From Brasilonema angustatum HA4187-MV1 (GTDB lineage Bacteria; Cyanobacteriota; Cyanobacteriia; Cyanobacteriales; Nostocaceae): 64,000 nt of DNA. Shown here in pieces: positions 56,026 through 64,000 of this stretch. How positions within the stretch are numbered: position 1 is the stretch's first letter; each line of letters begins with the position of its first letter. The notes beneath the pieces were generated by a model, which was not told the DNA's origin, did no database searches, and was given only the letters and a program-made list of their open reading frames with translations. The stretch spans positions 1-64,000 of the forward strand of contig JAHHGV010000037.1 of NCBI GenBank assembly GCA_019359695.1. Reading direction: 5' to 3'. The translations under genes and the position numbers were made by a program.

Positions 56026-57270
56026 CTAACTACCACTATTCGTTTTAGAATATACTCTTCCTTTCCAAGTTCCTCCTCGCTTTTGCCAATGACGCACAGC
56101 TGAATCTATAGTCATAAGCGTATATAGGAGCGCAATTCCTGGAAGACAGAGTGCGAACCAGGGTGAACACCCATAAAATCGGATCGTAGGCAAGTAAGCG
56201 CAACTCATAAGTAGCCAGCTTAATAAGCCAACACACGCGACAAGCCAAGTTCCGGTGAGCAAACCGAAGATTGCACTAACAGGTGGAACTATGTAGACAA
56301 GTATCATCCCGATGACTGCTAAAATTAACAGCCCTAAAGAATAATGTAACTGTGTAAAAGCCGTTCGGGCTACCATGTCCCAAACTGTTGACAGCGACGG
56401 ATAAGATCGCAAGCTGTGAGTTGAGTCGTCCAGTCCTAGCCATATTTTGTGAGATGAAGCAGATGAGGAGGAAACGGGGCTTTTAGCAGGGAGCAGGGGA
56501 AGTTGAGTAAAACGGCTAGACTTGACTGCTTGCCCTAAGGCACAATCATCAATGAGTGCATTGCGGACGACTTGAATACCACCAATCCGAGTTAAAGCTT
56601 TACTAGCAATTAAAATACAACCACCAGCGGCGGCAGCTGTTGACTTTGTAGAATCATTCACCCAGGGGAAGGGGTAAAGTTTTTGAAAGAAAAAGACAAA
56701 TGCTGGAATGAGGAATTTTTCCCAAAAACTTTCACACCTCAGCAGCACCATCAGAGAAACAAGCTCTAAATTCTCTTGTTGCGCTTTTGTTACCAAAAAG
56801 CGGAGATTTTGAGCATCATGTTCAATATCGGCATCTGTCAGAAGAACATAGTCTGGTGGCTGTGTCAGGGTTTGTACATATTCGATACCTTGGTGTAGCG
56901 CCCATAATTTGCCCGTCCAGTCAGGAGGCAAAGGTTGTCCAGAAAGAACGTGTAATTGCTGAGTTTTGTTTAATTCCTGGGCAACTCCAGAGGCAATATT
57001 TGCTGTTCCATCAGTACTGTTATCGTCTACCAAAACGACAGTGAAAGAACCAGGATAGTTTTGGGTAAGAAGCGATCGCAAAGTCACAGGAAGTAATTCC
57101 GCCTCATTTCTAGCAGGAACTACGGCACAAATGGCAGGGAACTTTTGTAAATCTGTTTCCTGTCTTGATAATCGTTGGTTACAGCGCCAAAATTGACCCC
57201 AAAAGCCTAGTAATATCACCCAAATTACCAAGGATACAATAGAAAGCCATAGTCCAATTTCGCCGATCAT
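56026..57270 (-). CDS. hpnB: Hopanoid-associated glycosyltransferase HpnB
   Basis: A 414-residue GT2-family enzyme. One N-terminal membrane helix is followed by a GT-A domain: ICAVVPARNEAELLPVT, VVLVDDNSTDGT and LLTDADIEH (DxD). More membrane helices lie at the C-terminus (about 310-385). HpnB proteins are found with squalene-hopene cyclase genes; here shc is divergent 115 bp away, supporting hopanoid function. Its exact acceptor is unknown. Confidence 0.93.
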   Translation of the reverse strand: MIGEIGLWLSIVSLVIWVILLGFWGQFWRCNQRLSRQETDLQKFPAICAVVPARNEAELLPVTLRSLLTQNYPGSFTVVLVDDNSTDGTANIASGVAQELNKTQQLHVLSGQPLPPDWTGKLWALHQGIEYVQTLTQPPDYVLLTDADIEHDAQNLRFLVTKAQQENLELVSLMVLLRCESFWEKFLIPAFVFFFQKLYPFPWVNDSTKSTAAAAGGCILIASKALTRIGGIQVVRNALIDDCALGQAVKSSRFTQLPLLPAKSPVSSSSASSHKIWLGLDDSTHSLRSYPSLSTVWDMVARTAFTQLHYSLGLLILAVIGMILVYIVPPVSAIFGLLTGTWLVACVGLLSWLLMSCAYLPTIRFYGCSPWFALCLPGIALLYTLMTIDSAVRHWQKRGGTWKGRVYSKTNSGS

Positions 57271-57385
57271 TGTGTTTTGTTTTCTTCACATAGAAAACAC
57301 ATTACAATGTCACGATTAGAGAAGCAAAGATTTTTCTTGTTACAGCTAACAAGAAGCAGATGTGGTTGAGGAGTAACGGAAACGG

Positions 57386-59302
57386 ATGCAAATTCAAGAT
57401 AAACAGACAGTTTCCCGTGTCAAGGATGCGATCGCCAAAAATCAGAACTATCTTCTTTCCATTCAATATCCTGATGGATACTGGTGGGCGGAGTTAGAAT
57501 CTAATGTTACCATCACTGCTGAGGTTGTCCTCCTTCATAAAATTTGGGGAACAGACCAAGAAAGACCATTACACAAAGTTGAAACATACCTACGTTCTCA
57601 ACAACGGGATCACGGAGGATGGGAACTTTTCTACGGTGATGGAGGAGAACTGAGCACTTCGGTTGAAGCATACATGGCGCTGAAGTTGCTTGGTGTACCA
57701 CAAACAGATGCCGCAATGGTAAAGGCGCGGAAGTTTATTTTAGAACGCGGTGGTATCAGTAAAACTCGCATTTTCACTAAGTTACACCTAGCCCTGATTG
57801 GATGCTACAGCTGGCAAGGCATTCCTTCTTTGCCACCTTGGGTGATGTTGTTGCCCGATAATTTTGTGTTTAACATTTACGAAATGTCAAGCTGGGCAAG
57901 GTCAAGTACTGTTCCTTTACTGATTGTTATTGACCGTAAACCTGTTTTTGTGACTGATCCCGCTATCACCTTGGACGAACTGTATGCCGAAGGTATCGAG
58001 CAAGCCCGGTATGAGTTGCCCAGCAATGGTGATTGGACAGATTTATTTATTACTCTCGATAAGACTTTTAAGTTAGCAGAAACTCTGAATCTTGTTCCTT
58101 TTCGCGAAGAAGGTATTCAAGCTGCAGAGCGTTGGATTTTAGAACGGCAAGAAGCAACGGGCGATTGGGGTGGTATTATTCCCGCCATGCTGAATTCACT
58201 GCTAGCTTTGCGCGCTCTGGATTATAACCCAGCCGACCCCATTGTAGAGCGAGGACTACGAGCAGTTGACAACTTTGCCATAGAAACTGCTGATACCTAC
58301 ACAGTGCAGCCTTGTATTTCCCCTGTATGGGATACTGGGTGGGCAATGCGAGCTTTGGTAGAGTCAGGTTTGGCACCAGATCATCCAGCTGTGGTTCGGG
58401 CTGGAGAATGGTTGTTGAGCAAGCAGATTCTGGACTACGGTGATTGGGCGATGAAAAATAAAAAAGGAAAACCGGGGGCTTGGGCGTTTGAGTTTGACAA
58501 CCGCTTTTATCCGGATGTAGACGACACTGCTGTTGTTGTCATGGCTCTCAATGAGGTGAAACTGCCGAATGAAAAATTAAAGCAAGCGGCGATCGCCCGT
58601 GCTGTCAACTGGACTGCATCTATGCAGTGTCAGCCCGGAGGTTGGGCAGCATTTGATTTGGACAATAATCAGGAGTGGCTCAACCTGCTTCCCTATGCTG
58701 ACCTCAAAGCCATGATTGACCCAAACACCGCTGATGTCACCGCTAGAGTTTTAGAAATGTTAGGCAGTGGCAATTTGTCAATAGATACACGTAACCAAGA
58801 ACGGGCAATTAGCTATCTCATACGCGAGCAAGAAACTGAAGGTTGCTGGTTTGGTCGCTGGGGAGTAAATTACATCTATGGAACCAGTGGAGTACTTTCA
58901 GCTTTGTCGTTAATTGCGCCAGAAAAGACGCAAGTCAGTATAGAACGGGGTGCTGCTTGGTTAGTTGGGTGTCAAAACTCAGATGGTGGCTGGGGCGAAA
59001 CTTGTCGCAGCTACAATGATCCAGCCCTTAAAGGACAAGGTCCTAGTACTGCTTCTCAAACAGCTTGGGCAATATTAGGTTTAATAGCAGCAGGTCAAGC
59101 AACTAGCAAGTTTGCTAAGCTTGCCATTGAGCGAGGAATTAGCTACCTGTTGGAAACTCAGCAATCTGATGGGACTTGGTACGAGGCAGATTTCACAGGG
59201 ACGGGGTTTCCTTGTCATTTTTATCTGAAGTATCACCTCTATCAACAATATTTTCCTTTATTAGCTCTGGGTCGTTATCAAGCGATATCAGAGTTGTGGT
59301 GA
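57386..59302 (+). CDS. shc: Squalene-hopene cyclase
   Basis: A 638-residue monotopic membrane enzyme that cyclises squalene to hopene and hopanol, which stiffen membranes. The catalytic DXDD motif is DVDDTAV near residue 377. Several QW repeats are visible (QYPDGYWWAE, QRDHGGWELFYG, QCQPGGWAAFDL, QNSDGGWGE and QQSDGTWYEA). The C-terminus GFPCHFYLKYHLYQQYFPL is typical. The length matches the family. It is divergent from hpnB. Confidence 0.97.
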   Translation: MQIQDKQTVSRVKDAIAKNQNYLLSIQYPDGYWWAELESNVTITAEVVLLHKIWGTDQERPLHKVETYLRSQQRDHGGWELFYGDGGELSTSVEAYMALKLLGVPQTDAAMVKARKFILERGGISKTRIFTKLHLALIGCYSWQGIPSLPPWVMLLPDNFVFNIYEMSSWARSSTVPLLIVIDRKPVFVTDPAITLDELYAEGIEQARYELPSNGDWTDLFITLDKTFKLAETLNLVPFREEGIQAAERWILERQEATGDWGGIIPAMLNSLLALRALDYNPADPIVERGLRAVDNFAIETADTYTVQPCISPVWDTGWAMRALVESGLAPDHPAVVRAGEWLLSKQILDYGDWAMKNKKGKPGAWAFEFDNRFYPDVDDTAVVVMALNEVKLPNEKLKQAAIARAVNWTASMQCQPGGWAAFDLDNNQEWLNLLPYADLKAMIDPNTADVTARVLEMLGSGNLSIDTRNQERAISYLIREQETEGCWFGRWGVNYIYGTSGVLSALSLIAPEKTQVSIERGAAWLVGCQNSDGGWGETCRSYNDPALKGQGPSTASQTAWAILGLIAAGQATSKFAKLAIERGISYLLETQQSDGTWYEADFTGTGFPCHFYLKYHLYQQYFPLLALGRYQAISELW

Positions 59303-59440
59303 GAAGCTGGGTTACGAAACATCAAAATTAAGTATTGGGGATGCGATGGGGCAAAGCACCCATTCACCCCCTTTTTTAGGAGGTCAACTCAGACGTTCTG
59401 ATTTTATCAGCACCGCATCTGTTTTCTTTATGGCAAAATA

Positions 59441-59470
59441 AAAAAACCCCCTTAGCTCGCGGGCTGGGGG
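59441..59470 (-). terminator. Intrinsic terminator oriented on the minus strand
   Basis: CCCCC at 59447-59451 and GGGGG at 59466-59470 enclose a stem with AGC/GCT inside. On the minus strand the stem is followed by six U (complement of A 59441-59446) and more T-rich sequence. No minus-strand gene lies upstream of it for 1.7 kb, so it may end an antisense or non-coding transcript, or serve shc poorly from the other side. Confidence 0.55.
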
Positions 59471-59817
59471 AAAGGGCTGTAGTGAATCTAGGCACTAAAC
59501 TGCCTAATGATTATATAAATACCAGTGAGATTAACTTATGCAGTTGGAAATGTTCCCAAAACCTTATCCAGATGTAATTATTGATCGAGATTTTAGACTA
59601 ATTTTGAGCATAAAACGTTAAAATCTTTACATATAAGGAGTTTTTGGAGAATTACCTCATTTGATAATTAAGTGAAGGTCGCGAAGCTCAAAAGCCTTAT
59701 AGAGACTAGAATTGGGAGAATATTATCAATTTTTTGTCTAATTTTTAGTTGATCCATAAAGTTTATTCATCAAGACTCGATTGCAAGTCATCACCAACGA
59801 AACGCCGCATTTCTTCT

Positions 59818-59865
59818 ACACCCCTACACCCCTATACCCCTACACCCCTATACCCTTACACCCCT
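59818..59865. repeat. 8-bp tandem array ACACCCCT x6
   Basis: Six head-to-tail octamers, with the second base varying C/T and one unit ending CCCTT, lie 68 bp before the next gene's ATG. Length variation between strains is likely. Confidence 0.85.
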
Positions 59866-59933
59866 TTTTCCTGACTTTTCCTTTGTTTGCGTCAGTCGTG
59901 TATTATTGACCAGTGGCATTAATTCTCGAATTT

Positions 59934-61220
59934 ATGAGTATTCCATTTCATCAAAAACTCGGACTCACAGTCACTTTTGCTACCTCATTATTTATCGGTT
60001 TAGCCAATAGTAATCTGTCTGCTCAGTCAAAAACTAAACAACCGGAAAATTCTGTCCCACTTCAACAGCAGAATTCCTTAGCCTCAAGTCAAAAAAAGAC
60101 TCTTTTGGTTCAACAAACCTCATATGAGAATTTAGACAAACAAAACACTCGTCCCTCTGAGCAAAAGTCAGCAGCAACATCAACATATTATCAAGTTATA
60201 GACGAGTTAAAAAAATATAAATTTAGTGTTCACGGAAATCAGGTTTTCACTTCTGGAAAGTTGCCGACGACGAAAGTTAATTTCAATCAATCAGACTTAC
60301 TAACAGTTCTCGTTAACACTAGAAAGTATTATCAAGATTACGCTTCCGAAGACCAAAATGTTTTACGCACAGGAGCGCTTGCCACTCAAGGAGTGACTGT
60401 AGAAGACATTCTCAAAACCTTAGACTTCATGATTAGTGTTTTACAAGAAGATATTGCTAATAATCGAGCAACTCGTTTACAAGATCCTAGTTTTATTAAC
60501 ACTAATTTTCGTGTTATTAAGTGGTCTGCTTATCACTCTCCAAATTCTAGTAAAAAACAATTGCGGATTACAAAATATGCTGTTTTTACTCATCCAGCTT
60601 CTCATAAAAAAACTTCTAAATATAACATACCAATTTATAGCTTAAAAGATAACTCAACGTCTGAAAAGTTCTATACAAAATATACAAAGCAGGATGTATT
60701 ATCAGGTATTTATGAACAAGGTGGTAAAGAATATGGAAAAGTGGAACCTCTTGCTTACTTAACCCGAGAAGGTTTTGAAGAAGCGCTGATGGAGGGAACA
60801 ATACTTCTTAATTTTACGGATGGTTCTAAAGCGCTTTTTAATGTCGATAGAAGTAATGAGATGCCTTATCTTCGAGGAGTCGCAGCTACATCACAAAAGC
60901 GCTATTGGTATTTTAGACAAGTGGATGACATCAAAGGTTATGGATATAAGATAGATGCAAAAATATCCATCAAACCAGGAGTGACTTTTGCTGGAGATGT
61001 CTTAAATATTGGTTTAGGTAGAGTGATTGTTCTTGAGTATCCTAAAGGTGGACGTAAACAACTACAACTAGGAGTCCTTGCAGATACAGGTGGAGCATTT
61101 TTACCTAATCTCCATCAACTCGATTTTTTGGCAGGTATTTTTCAAGGTAGACAAGATTTTGGGCAGCATACTAGGCAACTGCCTGAATATGCTACAGCGT
61201 ATATTTTAGTGAAAAAGTAA
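59934..61220 (+). CDS. Secreted protein with a C-terminal 3D/MltA-like barrel
   Basis: A 428-residue protein; ATG at 59934 (MSIPFHQKLGLTVTFATSLF) starts a signal peptide ending near SAQS. A Ser/Gln-rich linker runs to about residue 70. The middle resembles the MltA substrate domain in layout, though weakly (TGALATQGVTVEDILKTLDF, then YEQGGKEYGKVEPLAYLTRE). The C-terminal part VLNIGLGRVIVLEY and LGVLADTGGAFLPN looks like the 3D double-psi barrel of MltA with the DTGGA active Asp. It may be a lytic transglycosylase acting on peptidoglycan. The assignment rests on motif shape, not overall identity. Confidence 0.6.
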   Translation: MSIPFHQKLGLTVTFATSLFIGLANSNLSAQSKTKQPENSVPLQQQNSLASSQKKTLLVQQTSYENLDKQNTRPSEQKSAATSTYYQVIDELKKYKFSVHGNQVFTSGKLPTTKVNFNQSDLLTVLVNTRKYYQDYASEDQNVLRTGALATQGVTVEDILKTLDFMISVLQEDIANNRATRLQDPSFINTNFRVIKWSAYHSPNSSKKQLRITKYAVFTHPASHKKTSKYNIPIYSLKDNSTSEKFYTKYTKQDVLSGIYEQGGKEYGKVEPLAYLTREGFEEALMEGTILLNFTDGSKALFNVDRSNEMPYLRGVAATSQKRYWYFRQVDDIKGYGYKIDAKISIKPGVTFAGDVLNIGLGRVIVLEYPKGGRKQLQLGVLADTGGAFLPNLHQLDFLAGIFQGRQDFGQHTRQLPEYATAYILVKK

Positions 61221-61244
61221 AAAAAGGGTGTTTTCAACCACAAC

Positions 61245-61961
61245 CTAATACTCCTGTATGAGTGGATGAAGCATCAATTCATCAACGACTACATGTGACG
61301 GTGCATTGAGCACATAGCAAATGGCATCTGCAACATCATATGCACTCAGCCATCCTTGATGTGCCGGATCTCCCTGAGGTTGCGCATGGAATGATGTGTC
61401 AACCAAACCTGGAAAAATAGTGCTTACTTTAATGCCAAATCGTCGAACCTCCTTGCGTAAAGCCATTGAGAAAGCATCTTGAGCGAATTTTGTCGCACAG
61501 TAAGCAGTTCCTCCGTCAAAAACCCGTTTTGATACATCGGATGCAACTATGACAATATGCCCGTGTCCTTGTCGTTTCATATGCGGTACAACCTCACGGG
61601 AAAATAGAAAAGTACCCGTGACGTTAGTATCAAAAAGTTGCTGCCATTCACCAAGAGAATACTGTTCAACTTCCCCAAATTTTCCTATGCCTGCATTGTT
61701 CACCAGAATATCGATTGAACCGAAACGTTCAACGCAATGTTGAACCGTGGAGAGAACAAAAGGTTCTGCCGCAACGTCCCCGGCAAATACTTCACATTCA
61801 TGTCCCTGGTTTTGTAGGTGCGCTTTGAGTTCACCTAAAAGTTCACTAGAGCGAGCAACTAAAGCAAAGCGAACTGTCTTTTGTGTTTCAAGCCTCGACA
61901 CCAGCGCTTTGCCAATGCCTTTTGTGGCTCCTGTGATGAGGATTGTTTTATTTTCTAGCAT
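61245..61961 (-). CDS. Short-chain dehydrogenase/reductase
   Basis: A 238-residue NAD(P)-dependent oxidoreductase of the classical SDR type. The cofactor motif is TGATKGIGKALV (residues 11-22), NNAGIGKFG stabilises the core, and the catalytic Ser-Tyr-Lys is in VIVASDVSKRV and AYCATKFAQ. It is similar in form to the 3-ketoacyl reductase group. Substrate unknown. It is tail to tail with the MltA-like gene. Confidence 0.92.
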   Translation of the reverse strand: MLENKTILITGATKGIGKALVSRLETQKTVRFALVARSSELLGELKAHLQNQGHECEVFAGDVAAEPFVLSTVQHCVERFGSIDILVNNAGIGKFGEVEQYSLGEWQQLFDTNVTGTFLFSREVVPHMKRQGHGHIVIVASDVSKRVFDGGTAYCATKFAQDAFSMALRKEVRRFGIKVSTIFPGLVDTSFHAQPQGDPAHQGWLSAYDVADAICYVLNAPSHVVVDELMLHPLIQEY

Positions 61962-62099
61962 GAATACATTACTGCGATCGCAAGCAAGTGCAAACCATTT
62001 TTTGGTCTGGCATTGTTATCTTTCTTTTTTACAAAAAACATCTTGATATGCAATATTTCTACATTTAACGACACAATTTAACCACGAATAAACAGTAAT

Positions 62100-62675
62100 A
62101 TGAAACAGTTTCTTTCAATCTTGAAGCGAAACCTCCTCGTTGTCCTGCTGATATCTCTTTTGATACTCACAAACCCCGGAATTGTGCAAAGTGCTGCATC
62201 ATCCAGTCATTCCTTTCCTCAGAACTGGCAAGGCACATGGAGCGGCACAATGTCTAATCGCCCTGTACAAGGGCGGTCTCAAAGTGTACCAATGACACTC
62301 CGAATTCAGCCAATCTCTAATAACCCCACACGCTACAGTTGGCAAATCACTTATGGAACGGGAGCGAAAAAGCTAGTACGTAATTATGAGTTGGTTGTTA
62401 AGGATCAAGGCGCTGGTCACTTTGTGATTGATGAGAAAGATGGAACTCTCATTGATGCGTGGTGGTTTGGGGACAGACTCTACAGTCAATTCAGAGTCAA
62501 AAATAGATTGCTCAATACACAATATGAGCGACAAAGTAATCGGCTTCACTATGAACTGGTTACCTATCAGTCGGTGAGTTCAGCTCAAGCGGAGAATGAC
62601 CAGCAAAAAGTTCCTTTTGAGAGCTACCAATTACAGGTTGTTCAGTCTGCTGAACTATCGCCCGTAAAAGAGTAA
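62100..62675 (+). CDS. Hypothetical secreted protein
   Basis: A 191-residue protein with a signal peptide or membrane anchor (NLLVVLLISLLILTNPGIVQ). The rest is beta-rich, starting WQGTWSGTMSNRP, with a likely lipocalin-like or small beta-barrel layout (GHFVIDEKDGTLIDAWWFGD). I do not recognise a named family. It lies alone upstream of the microviridin precursors, 345 bp away, so a link is not supported. Confidence 0.75.
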   Translation: MKQFLSILKRNLLVVLLISLLILTNPGIVQSAASSSHSFPQNWQGTWSGTMSNRPVQGRSQSVPMTLRIQPISNNPTRYSWQITYGTGAKKLVRNYELVVKDQGAGHFVIDEKDGTLIDAWWFGDRLYSQFRVKNRLLNTQYERQSNRLHYELVTYQSVSSAQAENDQQKVPFESYQLQVVQSAELSPVKE

Positions 62676-63019
62676 TTGTCTCTCGCCTTTTTTGCATGAA
62701 TTGGGATGCTTCCAAATCAAGCTTTTTTAGCCAACATTTTTTCATCTTTCTAATACATGATTACTTTTTTGTCAACCGTCTTAAGTGTCTTAACTGTCTT
62801 AACTGTCCTAATTATCTTATGTTCAATTTCTTATAGCCATCCCATTTGATGTGTAAAAGTTTTCAATTCCACCAAACTCTCTTTATAAAAGGAACCTGGT
62901 TCATGTGTGTTCAAAAATCATTGAGGATTGCTATATAGTTATTTCTTAACTGTTGTTGCATTGATATTGGTAACTAGTATAAGATAATTTAGGTAAAAAA
63001 ATTCTCACGAGGAAATACC
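62676..63019. other. Upstream region of the microviridin precursors
   Basis: A 344-bp gap. Four 9-bp repeats (GTCTTAAGT, GTCTTAACT twice, GTCCTAATT) lie at 62779-62814. The precursor's ribosome site GAGGAA is at 63008-63013. Promoter elements are not obvious by eye. Confidence 0.6.
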
Positions 63020-63163
63020 ATGTCTACAAACACAGTAAAAACATCGGATGTAAAAGCAGTACCATTCTTCGCCCGCTTCTTGGAAGAGCAAGTTGCTGAA
63101 CAACCAAATACTGCTCCATATCCCAGTACTCTCAAGTTTCCTTCCGATGTGGAAGACCGCTAA
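63020..63163 (+). CDS. mdnA: Microviridin-type graspetide precursor peptide 1
   Basis: A 47-residue precursor read directly from the bases. The leader contains PFFARFLEEQ (15-24), the helix recognised by microviridin ATP-grasp ligases. The C-terminal core is TLKFPSDVEDR: Thr37, Lys39, Ser42, Asp43, Glu45 and Asp46 line up with the six residues cross-linked by two esters and one amide in microviridins. Tyr-to-Phe40 and Trp-to-Val44 differ from the usual TxKYPSDWE, and the last residue is Arg, not Tyr or Trp. GAGGAA precedes the ATG. The product would be a protease inhibitor. No ligase, transporter or acetyltransferase gene is in the window. Confidence 0.93.
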   Translation: MSTNTVKTSDVKAVPFFARFLEEQVAEQPNTAPYPSTLKFPSDVEDR

Positions 63164-63257
63164 ATTAGTGTGAGCTTGATCTAAAATTAAGCGAGTAGCA
63201 GTTATCAAATAACTGAAAAGTACTGATTACTATCAACCAATATCCAGAAATAATTCC

Positions 63258-63425
63258 ATGTCTACAAACGCAGTTAAAGCATCAGATGTGAAAGAGGTGC
63301 CATTCTTCGCTCGCTTTTTGGAAGAGCAAGTATCTCAACAGTCAGATAAGGATAAGTCAGATACTCCTCCTCCTCCTCCTCCCCCCTTCACTTTGAAGTA
63401 TCCTTCCGATTGGGAAGATCGCTAA
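63258..63425 (+). CDS. mdnA: Microviridin-type graspetide precursor peptide 2
   Basis: A 55-residue precursor. The leader is nearly identical to precursor 1 (MSTNAVKASDVKEVPFFARF). Between leader and core are a charged spacer (SDKDKSDT) and seven prolines (residues 37-43). The core FTLKYPSDWEDR has the canonical TxKYPSDWE form: Thr45, Lys47, Ser50, Asp51, Glu53 and Asp54 are the cross-link residues. The peptide ends in Arg, as in precursor 1. The two genes and their 3' flanks are similar, so the pair arose by tandem duplication, 94 bp apart. The core residue under the P1 position (Leu46) would affect which protease it inhibits. Confidence 0.95.
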   Translation: MSTNAVKASDVKEVPFFARFLEEQVSQQSDKDKSDTPPPPPPPFTLKYPSDWEDR

Positions 63426-63490
63426 ATAAGCGTGTTCTTCTACTCAAATCAAGGCAGTTGCAGTTATTCAATAACTAAAAACTACTTCTT

Positions 63491-63545
63491 AAAGCGTGAT
63501 CGTTACCATTTTAAGGGTACTATTAAATGGTAACGGTCATGCTTT
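63491..63545. repeat. Long imperfect hairpin after the microviridin precursors
   Basis: Two 21-nt arms (63491-63511 and 63525-63545) match at 19 positions when one is inverted, with a 13-nt loop. The inner CGTTACCATTT / AAATGGTAACG is perfect. It is about 65 bp after the second precursor stop. It could be a transcription attenuator between the precursors and downstream genes, or a short mobile unit. Confidence 0.75.
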
Positions 63546-63594
63546 AGTAATAAAGTACAGCTTTGGCAAGAAGTATTTTCCAAGGAGCGGTGAA

Positions 63595-63684
63595 ATGTCA
63601 CGGTGCGTTAAGTCTCTGACTAAATCAGATCTTGCACTGTTTTCAACAACCGCCTCAGAATTCATTCTGAGGCTAATAGCTTAA
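63595..63684 (+). pseudogene. 29-residue frame with strong ribosome site, probable gene relic
   Basis: AAGGAG at 63582-63587 lies 7 nt before an ATG, and the frame MSRCVKSLTKSDLALFSTTA reads on to a stop at 63684, crossing a hairpin. The opening VKSLTKSDLALF looks like the start of a larger protein that has been cut. No family is assigned with confidence. Confidence 0.3.
63652..63673 (+). terminator. Short perfect hairpin GCCTCAGAA/TTCTGAGGC
   Basis: A 9-bp perfect stem with a TTCA loop. It is followed by TAATAGCTT, not a T-run, so termination is only possible. Confidence 0.4.
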
Positions 63685-63939
63685 CTGAGATCTTGCACCT
63701 GCTTTTGGATCCGCCAATAAATAAATTTCTTGGCTCAAAGGTCAAGTAAGCTAAAGCTTACTGAATATAAATTCCAGTCCGTTTTAACTCCTAACTTGCA
63801 CATTTTATAAGCCTTATATAGCAAAGCTTTTAGCCCTCCTTTGAAAAATGTACAAGTTTTATTTGTTGCTAGCGGCGAAAAAACGCGGCTAGTCGGGCGC
63901 TCACATCTTGCACCAGTTGCGTTATTGCAATTTTTGTAA

Positions 63940-63999
63940 GGTGGGCACTGCCTAGAGTTCGCTCAAAACCTTATTTTTACGTTGTGGACAGTGCCCACC
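63940..63999. repeat. 11-bp inverted repeat at window end
   Basis: GGTGGGCACTG (63940-63950) and CAGTGCCCACC (63989-63999) face each other across 38 bp at the right edge of the window. The same motif family appears in the hairpin at 49907-49926. The element may continue past the window. The 63685-63939 stretch before it shows no gene. Confidence 0.6.
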
Positions 64000-64000
64000 C

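Larger units (their letters stand above)
59303..59933. other. 631-bp intergenic region after shc
   Basis: Holds a minus-strand terminator-like hairpin at 59441-59470 and an 8-bp tandem array at 59818-59865. No gene is seen. The promoter of the secreted protein that follows must lie near its end. Confidence 0.5.

Noticed and set aside
61245-61961. SDR as a hopanoid biosynthesis gene
   Set aside because: It is separated from shc by the MltA-like gene and is convergent to it; its sequence has no hopanoid-specific marks.
62100-62675. Secreted protein as part of the microviridin cluster
   Set aside because: It lies 345 bp upstream, has no similarity to known microviridin genes, and the gap holds unrelated repeats.
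62779-62814. Possible CRISPR-like array from the 9-bp repeats
   Set aside because: Units are direct 9-mers without spacers, so this is a simple tandem repeat. No CRISPR array or cas gene is seen anywhere in the window.

Overview
The window looks like chromosome from a filamentous (Nostocales-type) cyanobacterium. Evidence: frequent HIP1 octamers (GCGATCGC), many heptamer-type tandem repeats between genes, a purC-bamA-lpxC-fabZ-lpxA-lpxB envelope cluster, sulfolipid genes sqdB and sqdX, a CyaB1-type GAF-GAF-PAS adenylate cyclase, DevBC-type exporters, the bifunctional arginine enzyme AgrE/ArgZ, squalene-hopene cyclase with HpnB, and two microviridin precursor peptides. The species cannot be named from sequence alone.

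Layout. 1-540: the 3' end of a group II intron sitting in a tnpB gene, followed by the tnpB C-terminal exon and the element's right end. 656-12313: a two-kinase, two-receiver hybrid sensor kinase, SGNH hydrolase, CPBP protease, endonuclease V, an unknown membrane protein, a Tat-exported aldo/keto reductase, a methyltransferase and an AT-rich orphan cytosine-5 DNA methyltransferase. 12421-20214: lipid A, fatty acid and outer-membrane biogenesis genes plus purC, all on the minus strand. 20613-31808: a small conserved protein, adenylate cyclase, sqdX and sqdB, a ribbon-helix-helix / Ycf46-like AAA / Ycf35-like (DUF1257) group, and two IS630-type elements, one decayed and one intact. 31982-36991: a truncated DUF6883-like relic, then glycine cleavage genes gcvP, gcvH and gcvT. 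37181-44503: BrnT toxin with a helix-turn-helix antitoxin, a lumenal pentapeptide protein, devB-devC with a divergent TetR regulator, and pyrG. 44691-55835: cell-wall amidase, a lectin/propeller protein, DUF2085 protein, AgrE, a methyltransferase, and a second Dev-like pair (ATPase and permease). 56026-62675: hopanoid genes hpnB and shc, a 3D/MltA-like secreted protein, a short-chain dehydrogenase and an unknown secreted protein. 63020-63425: two tandem microviridin (graspetide) precursors, followed by a long hairpin and no ligase gene before the window ends.

Together the genes cover envelope construction (lipid A, Omp85, sulfolipid, hopanoids, murein hydrolases, exporters), C1/nitrogen metabolism (glycine cleavage, arginine catabolism) and signalling (hybrid kinase, cAMP). 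The most interesting accessory items are the microviridin precursors with an unusual C-terminal Arg and a heptaproline linker, the nested intron-in-tnpB, the split and incomplete DevBC / DevCA sets, and a TetR regulator with an added ribbon-helix-helix-like tail and a palindrome beside it.
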